A stretch of DNA of 64,000 bases. It comes from Microbulbifer donghaiensis. GTDB lineage: Bacteria > Pseudomonadota > Gammaproteobacteria > Pseudomonadales > Cellvibrionaceae. Positions 1-9,204 of this stretch are shown here, one piece after another. The notes under the pieces were generated by a model. That model was not told the DNA's origin. It did not search any database and saw nothing but the letters and a program-made list of their open reading frames with translations. The position numbers were made by a program, and so were the translations under genes. The first letter of the stretch is position 1, and each line of letters starts with the position of its first letter. The stretch spans positions 682,001 to 746,000 of the forward strand of contig NZ_FQVA01000001.1 in assembly GCF_900129095.1 (NCBI RefSeq), written 5' to 3'.

Positions 1-584
1 ACCCGATCCACCGTCTCGACAAACCCACCTCCGGCGTCATCGTCTTCGGCAAGAGTGGCGACATCGCCGCACAGGTGCAGGCCCAACTGGAAAGCGACGA
101 CTCGGTGAAGAAATACATCGCCATCTGCCGAGGCTACTGTCCGGAGGAAGGCGAGATTGATTACCCCCTGCCACCGGTCGCCGACTTCAAACACCAGCGC
201 AGGCGTCCCAGGGCCGACCTGCCCCGCCAGGCCGCGGTTACGCTGTTCCGCAGGCTCGGCACCGTCGAACTGCCCTATGCCGTCGATCGCTATCCGAGCA
301 GTCGCTACTCCCTGGTGGAGATTCAGTTGAAGACCGGCCGCCGCCACCAGATTCGCCGCCACTTCAAACATATCCACCACCCGCTGATCGGCTGCCCCAA
401 ATACGGCAAGTCGACGCACAACCGATTTTTTGCCGAGCAATACCACTGCGGCAGGCTACTTCTCCACGCCCTGCAGCTGGAACTGGATCACCCGGTGACC
501 GGTAAGCGGCTGCACCTGGTCGCACCACCGCGGGGATGCCTGTTATCGCTGATAGAGAAATTCGGCTGGCAGCTGCCCGATTAA
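1..584 (+). CDS. truC: tRNA pseudouridine(65) synthase TruC, 3' part (cut by window start)
   Basis: RluA-family pseudouridine synthase, which converts a uridine of tRNA to pseudouridine. The frame is open from base 3, and the true start lies before the window. The first visible residues hold the family catalytic motif HRLDKPTSG, whose aspartate is the nucleophile. The C-terminal half has VEIQLKTGRRHQIRRH, HPLIGCPKYGK and the ending LIEKFGW, which match TruC better than RluA, RluC or RluD. About 193 residues are visible, against roughly 260 for the E. coli protein. No partner gene follows on the same strand within 400 bases. The family call is firm, and the choice of TruC within it is likely. 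Confidence 0.88.
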   Translation, partial: PIHRLDKPTSGVIVFGKSGDIAAQVQAQLESDDSVKKYIAICRGYCPEEGEIDYPLPPVADFKHQRRRPRADLPRQAAVTLFRRLGTVELPYAVDRYPSSRYSLVEIQLKTGRRHQIRRHFKHIHHPLIGCPKYGKSTHNRFFAEQYHCGRLLLHALQLELDHPVTGKRLHLVAPPRGCLLSLIEKFGWQLPD

Positions 585-1032
585 ACGGCTAACCGTCGGC
601 GGCGCACGACCGGTTAGTCCCTCTGTTCATTTGGCATTGCTCCGCAGTTGCTACTGCGATCCGCTGGAGCCAAGCGACGCCATTGTCTAGGCTTTATACA
701 TCTATGCGCCAATCAGAAGGCTGCCGCCGAGCCGCGCCAGTCATCCGCGTGCGGCCACTGAGCGGACAGGGATGCCCGAAGTTTACTCACCGCTGTGTGG
801 AGGCTCCCTTGTCGTCGCCCAGTTGGAACGAAATCATCGTCCGGCCGACATCCTTCGGCTCCCCACTCGTCTCTGCTGCGATCAGCCTGCCGCCGTCTCC
901 CGATGCAGGTGTTGCATCGCTCGTGACAAACCGGGTGTTCGCGGCTGACCACCACGGCTGCATCGCTATCACCCGCGCTCCAGGGGCAGTCATTTCAACC
1001 AAATCCCTGCCTGCAACACCCAGGAATCGCGA
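585..1032. other. intergenic region, no supported gene
   Basis: This 448-base gap lies between truC and the first DUF1810 gene. Frames open on both strands (for example from 683 plus and 787 minus), but they have no recognisable domain and atypical composition, and one overlaps the DUF1810 gene in antisense. I see no clear RNA gene or repeat here. Confidence 0.5.
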
Positions 1033-1467
1033 ATGAACGATCCCTTTAACCTTCAGCGCTTCCTCGACGCACAGAGCGAAAAATACGAAACTGCACTGGC
1101 AGAGCTCACTGCCGGGCACGAATACTCGCACTGGATATGGTATGTATTTCCGCAGATCGCCGGGCTGAGGGACAGCGATATGGCCCTGCGCTACGCGATT
1201 ACCGGGCTGGAGGAAGCCAGGGCCTACCTCGCACATCCGATTCTCGGCGAGCGCCTGAAGGAGTGCTGCCAGATATTGCTGCAACTGGAAGGGATGACGG
1301 CCTACGATATTTTCGATGGCCCGGATGACATGAAGGTCAGATCATCGATGACCCTGTTTTCCGCAGTGGAAGGTGGGCACACAACGTTCAATGAAGTGCT
1401 GGAAAAGTACTTCCAGGGCAAGGTGGATGCGCGGACACTGGAGATTCTGGAGAGTCAGAAACAGTGA
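1033..1467 (+). CDS. DUF1810 family protein (copy 1)
   Basis: A 144-residue cytoplasmic protein of the DUF1810 family, with the typical opening DPFNLQRFLDAQ, the central SHWIWYVFPQIAGL, and a later SSMTLF motif. It has no signal peptide or membrane segment. The biochemical function of the family is not established, so none is assigned. A second copy with clearly related sequence follows 96 bases downstream on the same strand, which suggests an old tandem duplication. Family membership is clear from motif order and length. The start is the first ATG that gives the conserved N-terminus. Confidence 0.85.
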   Translation: MNDPFNLQRFLDAQSEKYETALAELTAGHEYSHWIWYVFPQIAGLRDSDMALRYAITGLEEARAYLAHPILGERLKECCQILLQLEGMTAYDIFDGPDDMKVRSSMTLFSAVEGGHTTFNEVLEKYFQGKVDARTLEILESQKQ

Positions 1468-1563
1468 TACCTATATAGTCGCCCCGCCCATCCCGCGGAG
1501 CGACTTTGCATGAAGTGCGGCACCCAATTAACCGGCAAATTCGTGGCAATACCAGGACTTGAA

Positions 1564-2001
1564 ATGAGCGACCCATTTGACCTGCAGCGCTTTGTCGAAG
1601 CCCAGAGCCACAATTACGATGCGGCGCTGGCAGAGCTTTCTGCCGGACAAAAACGTTCCCATTGGATGTGGTATATCTTTCCGCAATTCCGCGGCCTGGG
1701 GCACAGCGCCATGGCGCAGCGCTATGCCATCAAGGATCTCGAAGAGGCGCGCGCTTATCTTGATCACCCAGTCCTCGGCCCCAGATTGAAAGATTGCTGT
1801 GAACAACTGCTGCAGGTGGAAGGCAGGTCGGCGCATGAAATCATGGGCAGCCCGGACGATATAAAGCTCCGCTCCTCGATGACGCTGTTTTCCGTCGTAG
1901 AAGATGGAAGCAGTGTGTTCGATCGGGTGCTGAACAAATATTACGACGGCCAGCCGGACTCGCGCTCACTCGAAATAATCAACGACCTCGATCAATCCTG
2001 A
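1564..2001 (+). CDS. DUF1810 family protein (copy 2)
   Basis: A 145-residue paralogue of the preceding gene, with the same motif order: DPFDLQRFVEAQ, SHWMWYIFPQFRGLGHS, HPVLGPRLK and SSMTLFSVVED. The frame is open upstream to 1510, but the ATG at 1564 is chosen because the protein then begins with the family N-terminus, as in copy 1. The two copies differ at many positions, so the duplication is not recent. The function is unknown. The pair may be co-transcribed, but no promoter or terminator between them was identified. Confidence 0.83.
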   Translation: MSDPFDLQRFVEAQSHNYDAALAELSAGQKRSHWMWYIFPQFRGLGHSAMAQRYAIKDLEEARAYLDHPVLGPRLKDCCEQLLQVEGRSAHEIMGSPDDIKLRSSMTLFSVVEDGSSVFDRVLNKYYDGQPDSRSLEIINDLDQS

Positions 2002-2120
2002 AATCCATTCGTTCAATCAGGCGTGCTTCGTATGAGATGCGCTGCAAGCGCAATTTCAATATCATGCAGGCGCTTAAGCTTTAAGATTAGTTCCTCAATG
2101 TGTTTTGGAAACGAGCCTTC

Positions 2121-3953
2121 ATGATAAAAAGAATTAAGTGCGCAAACTCCCCTCTTTTCACCCAGTACATGCTGGTCGCCGCGTTTCTGGTCTCGCATTC
2201 AGCTTATAGTGCGCCCCAACTACAGGCGCCACTGCCGACCTTGTTGCCGTGGCAGGGAGAGTCCGAACAACTGATCGTGAGCGAGGGTGACTGGGTGACG
2301 CCCGCAGAGGCCGGTGGTTTCAGTACCACCCCCGATTATCAACAGACCCGCGCCTTCATCGATCGCCTGGCCAAGGCCAACCCGGATATAAAAACCCAGG
2401 ATATCGGCAGCTCAACCGGCGGGCGCAAGGTGCAGCTGGTGACACTCACCGCGGGCGGCAGCGATCCCAAGACCAACGGCAAGCCGACCCTGCTGGTACA
2501 GGCCGGTATCCACTCCGGCGAAATCGATGGCAAGGATGCGAGCCTGATGCTGTTGCGCGATTACGTGAACGGCGATCGGGAACTGCGCCAACTGATCGAG
2601 CGCGTGAACCTGCTGCTTATCCCGATTCTGAATGTGGACGGTCACGAGCGCGCCGACCTTTATACCCGCATGAACCAGCGCGGCCCGGATAACGCCGGCT
2701 GGCGCACCAACGGCAACAACCTGAATATCAATCGCGACTACAGCAAGCTCGACACGCCTGAGCTGCGCGCGGTGATGGAGGTGATCAATACCTACCAGCC
2801 GGAACTGTACCTGGATATCCACGTCACTGACGGCGAGGACTATCAGTACGATATTACCTTCGGCTACAACGGCGCTTTCGCCAGCGACTCGCCGGCTATC
2901 GCCCAGTGGCTCAAATCCAGCCTGCAGGACAGGCTCGATACCGCACTGACAGCCGCCGGCCATATTCCCGGACCGCTGATCTTCGGCGTGAATTCACAGA
3001 ACTTTGCCGACGGCATCAGCCACTGGACCGCCAGCCCGCGCTTCTCCAATGGTCTCGGCGACCTGCGCCACACCCCCACGGTGCTGGTGGAAAACCATTC
3101 GCTGAAACCCTATCGGCAGCGGGTACTGGGCACCTATGTATTTATTGAGGCCGGACTCAGGGCACTGGCGGAGGACGGAGAGACAATCCGCAAGGCCATC
3201 ACCAGCGATCGGCAGCGCCGCCCGGAAAACCAGGTACTGGCGTGGGGCAGCAACGAAAAACCCGATCTAACCGTATACGCCGAAGAACCCTTCAAGGGCA
3301 TCGCCTACCGGAAGGAAAAGAACCCGATCACCGGCAGTGAGCAGGTCGTATGGCTCGGCGAAGCCAAGGACTACCCCGGCCTGCCGGTGTTTGTCGACGA
3401 CGTAAAAGCGGTGGAAGTGCGCGTGCCCAGGGCGTTCTACCTGCCGAAGAACGAAAAGCTGGTGCTGGAGCGCCTGAAAACCCACGGCATCGAAGTCAGT
3501 GAGCCCAAAGGCCAAACCGCCAAGCTGACCCGGTTTAGCGTCGACAACCACAAATTCGCGGACAGCCCCTTCGAGGGTCACTTCCGCGTCAGTGGAGAAT
3601 TCAAGGAGGATCAGGTCGAGGTGCCGCTCGCTGACTATGTGGAGATCAGCACCGACCAGCCGCTGGGCCGCCTCGCCGTGGCATTGCTGGATCCGCGCGG
3701 ACCGGATTCCTTCTTCCAGTGGGGATTCTTCAACCAGATATTCCAGCGCACCGAATACTACGAGCCCTATGCGCTGGTACCGCTGGCAGAACGAATGCTG
3801 GAGCAGAACCCGGCCTTGAAAAAAGAGTTTGAACAGCGCCTGCAGGACAAGGCATTTGCCGAGGATCCCAGGGCGCGCATGAACTTCTTCTACGAGCGCA
3901 GCCCCTACTACGACCAGGCCTATCTGAAGTATCCGGTGCTGATGAAATACTAA
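2121..3953 (+). CDS. exported M14-family zinc carboxypeptidase
   Basis: A predicted secreted metallopeptidase of family M14, 610 residues from the ATG at 2121; an in-frame GTG at 2100 is the alternative. The N-terminus is basic, then hydrophobic (MLVAAFLVSHSAYSA), as in a Sec signal peptide. The zinc site is visible as H131-x-x-E134 in GIHSGEIDGKD and H234 in LDIHVTDGE. A catalytic glutamate is likely at E324 in VLVENHSLK. The chain continues some 280 residues past the peptidase domain, beyond a usual single-domain M14 enzyme, so an extra C-terminal domain is likely. It probably trims peptides in the periplasm or outside the cell. The substrate cannot be told. Confidence 0.85.
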   Translation: MIKRIKCANSPLFTQYMLVAAFLVSHSAYSAPQLQAPLPTLLPWQGESEQLIVSEGDWVTPAEAGGFSTTPDYQQTRAFIDRLAKANPDIKTQDIGSSTGGRKVQLVTLTAGGSDPKTNGKPTLLVQAGIHSGEIDGKDASLMLLRDYVNGDRELRQLIERVNLLLIPILNVDGHERADLYTRMNQRGPDNAGWRTNGNNLNINRDYSKLDTPELRAVMEVINTYQPELYLDIHVTDGEDYQYDITFGYNGAFASDSPAIAQWLKSSLQDRLDTALTAAGHIPGPLIFGVNSQNFADGISHWTASPRFSNGLGDLRHTPTVLVENHSLKPYRQRVLGTYVFIEAGLRALAEDGETIRKAITSDRQRRPENQVLAWGSNEKPDLTVYAEEPFKGIAYRKEKNPITGSEQVVWLGEAKDYPGLPVFVDDVKAVEVRVPRAFYLPKNEKLVLERLKTHGIEVSEPKGQTAKLTRFSVDNHKFADSPFEGHFRVSGEFKEDQVEVPLADYVEISTDQPLGRLAVALLDPRGPDSFFQWGFFNQIFQRTEYYEPYALVPLAERMLEQNPALKKEFEQRLQDKAFAEDPRARMNFFYERSPYYDQAYLKYPVLMKY

Positions 3954-3970
3954 CGGCCCGTTACGGGAAA

Positions 3971-3993
3971 CCCGGCCGGATAACCGGCCGGGG
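3971..3993. terminator. GC-rich hairpin between convergent genes
   Basis: The inverted repeat CCCGGCCGG / CCGGCCGGG with a short loop lies between the convergent peptidase and rlmJ genes. It has no clear T run, so it may be a weak bidirectional terminator or only a stable 3' hairpin. Confidence 0.4.
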
Positions 3994-4002
3994 CCCTACC
4001 GA

Positions 4003-4842
4003 CTATTCCCCTACCAAAGTCTGGATCCGCAGATACTCCCGGCCATCCTCGCTGAGCAACCTTGCCAGTGACGGCAGCAGCTCGTCCATGGTGGCTTTCA
4101 GTGTCCACGGCGGATTTACCACGATCATGCCGGAGGCGGTCATGCCATGGCCGTCGGTGTCGGCACAGATACCCAGCTCGAACTGTTCGACGCGGCGAAT
4201 ACCGGAGGCAATGATCTGCTGCTCCAGCTGGTCGATACGCCTGCGCTCGACTACCGGATACCAGAGCGCCACGGTGGCGGTCGGCATTTTCCGATGGATC
4301 AGCTTGAGCGCGTCAACCACGCGCTGGTAGTCCTGTTTCAACTCATAGGGCGGATCGATGAGTACCAGGGCCCGGCGCGACGGCGTCGGCAGCAGCGCGG
4401 CGAGTCCCTTGAAGCCGTCCTCATCGCGGATATATACATTTCGGCCACTGCAGGCCCGGCGCAGCTGCTCGACATCGCTCGGGTGCAGCTCGTACAACCA
4501 GGCCTTGTCCTGCGGGCGCAGCATGCCGCAGGCAATGGCGGGCGAGCCCGGATAAACCTGCAGCGGGCCAGCCGGGTTGTGCGCCAGCACTTGCTTTAAG
4601 TAAGGCCGCAGCGCCGGCAGGCCGGGATCACCGGGCAGCAGGCGCCCAATGCCATTGGCATATTCACAATTCTTTGCCGCCAGAGCGTCGCGCAGGCGAT
4701 AAAGACCGGCGCCCGCATGGGTATCGATATAGTCGAGAGGTTTGTCTTTCTTCTGCAGGTAGGTAAGGATTTCCACCTGCACGAGGTGCTTCAACACATC
4801 GGCAAAATTGCCGGCGTGAAAACCGTGGCGATAACTGAGCAT
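4003..4842 (-). CDS. rlmJ: 23S rRNA (adenine(2030)-N6)-methyltransferase RlmJ
   Basis: RlmJ methylates N6 of A2030 in 23S rRNA using S-adenosylmethionine. The protein is 279 residues from the chosen ATG. It opens with MLSYRHGFHAGNFADVLKH, the characteristic RlmJ N-terminus, so ten in-frame upstream codons are excluded. The N6-adenine methyltransferase motif IV is present as LIDPPYELK near residue 165, and DTHAGAGLY near residue 43 fits the cofactor-binding motif. Length is close to the E. coli enzyme (280). It is convergent with the peptidase gene and appears monocistronic. Confidence 0.93.
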   Translation of the reverse strand: MLSYRHGFHAGNFADVLKHLVQVEILTYLQKKDKPLDYIDTHAGAGLYRLRDALAAKNCEYANGIGRLLPGDPGLPALRPYLKQVLAHNPAGPLQVYPGSPAIACGMLRPQDKAWLYELHPSDVEQLRRACSGRNVYIRDEDGFKGLAALLPTPSRRALVLIDPPYELKQDYQRVVDALKLIHRKMPTATVALWYPVVERRRIDQLEQQIIASGIRRVEQFELGICADTDGHGMTASGMIVVNPPWTLKATMDELLPSLARLLSEDGREYLRIQTLVGE

Positions 4843-5108
4843 GGGACCGGCTGGATGATCTCGGGAAGTCAATCGGGCCTGTGACCCGAGCGGGCCATCG
4901 CGGCTGTGGAGAGTAGCCCTTGGGGACGGGCCGCAAGCCGGCTCACCAGGGATCTCGCGCGTAATCTATTCCGCTGTTGAGGTGGTGTAAACAAAATTTT
5001 GCAGACGCCAGCGCACCCGGTCGGACAGACCTACACAGGCCAGCTCTGACTATCGGCCCCTGAGCAGACACCGGCCCAGTATCTGGCGGCGTTCGATTGT
5101 AGCGACGC

Positions 5109-7832
5109 CTAGGCCTGCACCTCACCGAGAAACTCGCTTTCTGCCGCCCGGGGAAATCCATCGAAGACGCCCAGTTCATCGCCCAGCAGCCGGAGCCTGT
5201 CTGCACTGATCTGACCCTGCTCACACAGTGCCGCGAGCGCGGCGTAGGCGATACTGGGTGCATCCACCTCGAAGTGCTTGCGCAGGTGCTGCCGGGATTC
5301 GCACACCCCGAAGCCGTCGGTCCCCAGCGGAACATAGTGCCCCGGCACCCAGCGCGCGATACTCGCCGGCAGTGCGCGCATGTAATCGCTACAGGCCACT
5401 ATCGGGCCCGCTACTGAGCCGAGCACCTGCTGCAGATAGGAAGTGTGCTGCTCCTCGGGCTGCATCCGCTTCAGGCGCTCTGCCCGCTCCGCATCCCGCG
5501 CCAGCTCCGTATAACTGGTCACGCTCCACACGTCCGCGGAGATACCGCGATCGGCGAGCAGTGCCTGGGCTGCCAGCACCTGCTGCATAATGCTGCCACT
5601 GCCGAACAGCTGCACCGATGGCTGCGCGCGTTCGGCGCTGTCCGCCGGGCGGAAGAGGTAAATGCCCTTTTTCACCCCCTCCTCGATGCGCGCCTGTTCT
5701 GCGGGGATCGCCGGCATCGGATAGTTCTCGTTGTAGACGGTGATGTAGTAGAAGACCGGCTCGCCCCGCTCGTACATCACCTCGATGCCGTCGCGCAGCA
5801 GTATCGCCAGCTCGTAGGCAAAGGCCGGGTCGTAGCTGCGCATATTCGGCACCGTCGATGCCAGGATGAGGGAATGGCCGTCCTGGTGCTGCAGGCCCTC
5901 GCCGTTCAGCGTGGTGCGGCCTGCCGTGCCGCCGAGCAGGAAGCCGCGGCACATGCTGTCGGCGCAGCCCCAGATCATGTCCCCCACCCGCTGGAAGCCG
6001 AACATGCTGTAGAAGATATACAGCGGTATCGTCGGCACGCCGTGGTTGGCATAGGCGGTACCGGCGGCCAGGAAGGAAGCCATCGCACCCGCCTCGCAGA
6101 TACCCTCCTGCAGAATCTGCCCGTCGGCTTTCTCGCGGTACGGCAACAGGCTGTCGGCGTCCACCGGCAGGTACTTCTGCCCACCGGGGGCGTAGATACC
6201 CGCCTCGCGGAACAGTGCCTCCATACCGAAGGTGCGCGCCTCGTCCGGGACAATCGGCACTATGTACTTGCCGACATTCTTGTCCTTGATCAGCTTGGCC
6301 ATCATGCGCACCACCGCCATGGTGGTGGAAAGCGCGCGATCGCCGCTGCCCTTATTGAACTCAGCAAACAGTGCGCCGTCCGGCGCCTTCAATGGTGGAC
6401 AATCCACCCGGCGGTACGGCATACCGCCGCCGAGCGCGCTGCGCTTTTCCCACAGATAGCGCAGCTCCTCGGAGCCCTCCGCCGGACAGAAGAAGTCGGC
6501 CTGCGCCAGCTCCTCGTCCGCGAGCGGAATGCCGAGCTTCCTGCCGATGCTGATGCGCTCTTGCGTGGAAAACTGTTTCTGCTGGTGGGCGGTATTCTTG
6601 CCCTGGGTCGAGTCACCGAGACCGTCCCCTTTCACCGTCTTGACCAGTATCACCGTCGGCTTGCCGCTACGTTGCGCGGCCCGGGCGAAGGCGGCATAGA
6701 TCTTTTTCGGGTCCTGACCGCCGCGCTTGATCTCCCTGACCTCTTCATCGGTCAGGCTGCTCATAAGGGCCTGTAACTCGGGCGAGTTTTCCACCCAGTG
6801 TTCGCGCTGGGCGCCGCCGGGCCGGGTGGAGTACAGCTGATAGTCGCCGTCGAGAGTTTCGTCCATGCGTTTCTGCAGCACACCGTTGCGATCATTCTGC
6901 AGCAGCGTGTCCCAGCCACTGCCCCACACCACCTTGATCACCTGCCAGTCGGCGCCGCGGAAACTGCGCTCCAGTTCCTGGATGATTTTGCCGTTGCCGC
7001 GCACCGGGCCATCCAGGCGCTGCAGATTGCAGTTCACCACCAGCACCAGGTTGTCGAGATTTTCCCGCGAAGCGATATTGATGGTGCCCAGCACTTCCGG
7101 TTCGTCCGCCTCGCCGTCACCGATAAAGTTCCAGACCTTGCCGCCGTTGTCCGGCTTCAGTCCCCGGGCTTCGAGGTATTTGGCGAAGCGCGCCTGGTAG
7201 ATGGCGGACGGGGTCGAGAGTCCCATGGAAGCGGTGGGCGCCTGCCAGAAGTCCGGCATCTGCCGCGGGTGCGGGTAGGACGACAGACCGCCACCCGGCT
7301 GCAGCTGGCGGCGGAAATTCCGCAACTGCTGTTCGCTGAGCCGCCCCTCCAGAAAAGCGCGCGCGTAAATACCGGGCGCCGCGTGGGCCTGGACGTTGAG
7401 CAGATCACCACCGTAGTCCGCGTCGCGGCAGCGGAAGAAATGATTGAAGCCCACCTCGAGCATAGTGGCGGTGGAGGCATAGGTGGCGATATGACCGCCC
7501 ACACCGGTGCCGCTATCGGCGGCCTGCAACACCATGGCGATAGCATTCCAGCGGATCATATTTTCGATCCGCTGCTCCATCTCAAGATTACCGGGATAAG
7601 CCGGCTGTTCGGAAAGCGGTATCGTGTTTCGATAGGGAGTATTCAGCGGTGCCTCGTCCAGCGGCACACCGCGCCTGACCAGGCGCTCCTGTAGCGACCG
7701 CAATATCTCCTGGGCGCGGTCGGCGCCCTGGTAGCGCAGGATATCGTCCAGCGATTCCAGCCATTCCTGCAGTTCTAAATCCTGATCCCCAATGAAGTCG
7801 TGCGGGCTGACTTGCATATTCACGATGCGCAA
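5109..7832 (-). CDS. mdeB: E1-type 2-oxoacid dehydrogenase (MdeB-like AceE homologue)
   Basis: A 907-residue thiamine-diphosphate enzyme of the homodimeric pyruvate dehydrogenase E1 family. It has the cofactor motif starting GDGEADEPE and ending near NCNLQRLDGPVRGNG, then the C-terminal transketolase-like half with GTDGFGVCESR near the end. No E2 (aceF) or E3 gene is nearby. It lies downstream of a methionine gamma-lyase and an Lrp-type regulator. That combination is known from the mde locus of Pseudomonas putida, where the E1 homologue MdeB is thought to act on 2-oxobutyrate released from methionine. From context this gene is more likely MdeB than the housekeeping AceE, although sequence alone cannot exclude AceE. 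Confidence 0.8.
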   Translation of the reverse strand: MRIVNMQVSPHDFIGDQDLELQEWLESLDDILRYQGADRAQEILRSLQERLVRRGVPLDEAPLNTPYRNTIPLSEQPAYPGNLEMEQRIENMIRWNAIAMVLQAADSGTGVGGHIATYASTATMLEVGFNHFFRCRDADYGGDLLNVQAHAAPGIYARAFLEGRLSEQQLRNFRRQLQPGGGLSSYPHPRQMPDFWQAPTASMGLSTPSAIYQARFAKYLEARGLKPDNGGKVWNFIGDGEADEPEVLGTINIASRENLDNLVLVVNCNLQRLDGPVRGNGKIIQELERSFRGADWQVIKVVWGSGWDTLLQNDRNGVLQKRMDETLDGDYQLYSTRPGGAQREHWVENSPELQALMSSLTDEEVREIKRGGQDPKKIYAAFARAAQRSGKPTVILVKTVKGDGLGDSTQGKNTAHQQKQFSTQERISIGRKLGIPLADEELAQADFFCPAEGSEELRYLWEKRSALGGGMPYRRVDCPPLKAPDGALFAEFNKGSGDRALSTTMAVVRMMAKLIKDKNVGKYIVPIVPDEARTFGMEALFREAGIYAPGGQKYLPVDADSLLPYREKADGQILQEGICEAGAMASFLAAGTAYANHGVPTIPLYIFYSMFGFQRVGDMIWGCADSMCRGFLLGGTAGRTTLNGEGLQHQDGHSLILASTVPNMRSYDPAFAYELAILLRDGIEVMYERGEPVFYYITVYNENYPMPAIPAEQARIEEGVKKGIYLFRPADSAERAQPSVQLFGSGSIMQQVLAAQALLADRGISADVWSVTSYTELARDAERAERLKRMQPEEQHTSYLQQVLGSVAGPIVACSDYMRALPASIARWVPGHYVPLGTDGFGVCESRQHLRKHFEVDAPSIAYAALAALCEQGQISADRLRLLGDELGVFDGFPRAAESEFLGEVQA

Positions 7833-7872
7833 TTACCGGTTCGGTTTTTATCGGAAAAGCCACATCGCAGTC

Positions 7873-7919
7873 GGGGCCCGGGCAAGATTGAAAGCGCGTT
7901 CAATACTGCCCGGGGCCCG
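7873..7919. promoter_or_regulatory. long GC-rich inverted repeat between mdeA and mdeB
   Basis: Arms close to GGGCCCGGGCAAGATTGAA and its complement surround a 6-base loop in the 134-base space between mdeA and mdeB. In the transcribed (minus) direction there is no T run directly after it. It could lower read-through into mdeB, stabilise the upstream mRNA, or be a repetitive palindrome. Confidence 0.4.
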
Positions 7920-7966
7920 CCCTGCGATGGCGATATTTTTATTGTCAGGAATAAAGCGGCTGACTA

Positions 7967-9151
7967 TCAGAGGATAGTGACCAGGGCCTGATCCAGGTCC
8001 GCCTTGATGTCCTCGGCATTTTCCAGGCCGACCGCCAGCCGGATCAGCGTGCGGGAAATACCCGCCTCCGCCAGCTCCTCGGGTGCATAGGTGGAGTGCG
8101 TCATGGATGCCGGGTGCTGGATCAGCGTCTCGGCGTCGCCGAGGCTGACCGCGCGCTTGCACATCTTCAGCTGGTTGATAAACGCCACGGCCTGCTCGAA
8201 GCTGCATTTCAGCTCAAAAGCCATCACGCCACCGGCGCCCTGCATCTGCGTGCCGAGCAGGCGGTAGCCGGGGTGATCCGGCAGACCGGGATAGTAGACT
8301 TTCTCGATGGCGCCGTGGCCCTGTAGGTATTCGGCCACCACCTGCGCATTTTCACAGTGGCGCTGCACGCGCAGGTGCAGGGTTTTCAGGCCGCGAATCA
8401 CCAGCCACGCATCGTGGGGGCTCATTACCGCACCCATGTCTTTGCGCGTGGTCATCTTGATGTGATCGATGAGCGCGCTGGGCCCGCATAGAATGCCGGC
8501 CACTACGTCGCCGTGGCCGTTCAGGTACTTGGTGGCGGAGTGCAGCACCAGGTCGATGCCGTGGGTCGCCGGGCGCTGCAGGATCGGCGACATAAAGGTG
8601 TTATCGATCACGGTGATGATGCCGTGTTCCTGGCCGATCGCCGCGATGGAATCCAGGTCGATCACCGTCAGGCACGGGTTGATCGGCGTCTCACCGTAAA
8701 TCACTTTGGTATTCGGCTTAATAGCCGCGCGCACGGCCTGCGCATCCGCCAGATCCACGAAGCTGACTTCGATACCAAACGCGGGCAGCTGATGATTGAA
8801 CAGCGCAAAGGTGCAGCCGTACAGGCGGTGGGAAGTAATCAGGTGGTCGCCGGCTTTCAGCAGGCCGAAAACCGCCGCGGACACCGCACCCATCCCGGAA
8901 CCGAAAGCGGCCGCCGCCTCGGTTTCCTCCAGCACGGCCATGCGCGCTTCCAGCTCATCGACGGTCGGGTTGCCCAGGCGGGAGTAGATATGGCCCTGGG
9001 CGTCACCGGCAAAACGGTCCGCGCCCTGCTGCACATCGTCGAAGACAAACGTCGACGTCTGGTAGATCGGCGTCGACAGCGGTCCGTGTTCGCCCTGAGA
9101 CTTCTTACCACCGTGGATGGTATTGGTTTCGATGTTCTTAGATTCCCACAT
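7967..9151 (-). CDS. mdeA: L-methionine gamma-lyase
   Basis: A 394-residue PLP enzyme of the Cys/Met metabolism family. It cleaves methionine to methanethiol, ammonia and 2-oxobutyrate. The PLP lysine is K208 in SATKYLNGHGD, and YSR at residues 56-58 binds the phosphate of the partner subunit. The diagnostic feature is LYGCTF at 110-115: this cysteine (C116 in the P. putida enzyme) is typical of methionine gamma-lyases and separates them from cystathionine lyases and synthases. The following E1 gene and preceding Lrp-type gene support the same call. Start: ATG, 53 bases after the regulator gene. Confidence 0.87.
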   Translation of the reverse strand: MWESKNIETNTIHGGKKSQGEHGPLSTPIYQTSTFVFDDVQQGADRFAGDAQGHIYSRLGNPTVDELEARMAVLEETEAAAAFGSGMGAVSAAVFGLLKAGDHLITSHRLYGCTFALFNHQLPAFGIEVSFVDLADAQAVRAAIKPNTKVIYGETPINPCLTVIDLDSIAAIGQEHGIITVIDNTFMSPILQRPATHGIDLVLHSATKYLNGHGDVVAGILCGPSALIDHIKMTTRKDMGAVMSPHDAWLVIRGLKTLHLRVQRHCENAQVVAEYLQGHGAIEKVYYPGLPDHPGYRLLGTQMQGAGGVMAFELKCSFEQAVAFINQLKMCKRAVSLGDAETLIQHPASMTHSTYAPEELAEAGISRTLIRLAVGLENAEDIKADLDQALVTIL

Positions 9152-9204
9152 ATGTGCCTCTACTTATCGTTATTAATCCGATGAGCCACACATGTGCGGC
9201 CCAT

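Noticed and set aside
683..1036. 117-residue open frame before the DUF1810 pair
   Set aside because: No recognisable domain, low-complexity proline/serine composition, overlapping antisense frames, and no convincing ribosome site.
5445..6776. 443-residue open frame opposite mdeB
   Set aside because: Antisense shadow of a GC-rich conserved gene; rich in His, Arg, Ala and Leu as expected from complementing biased codons.
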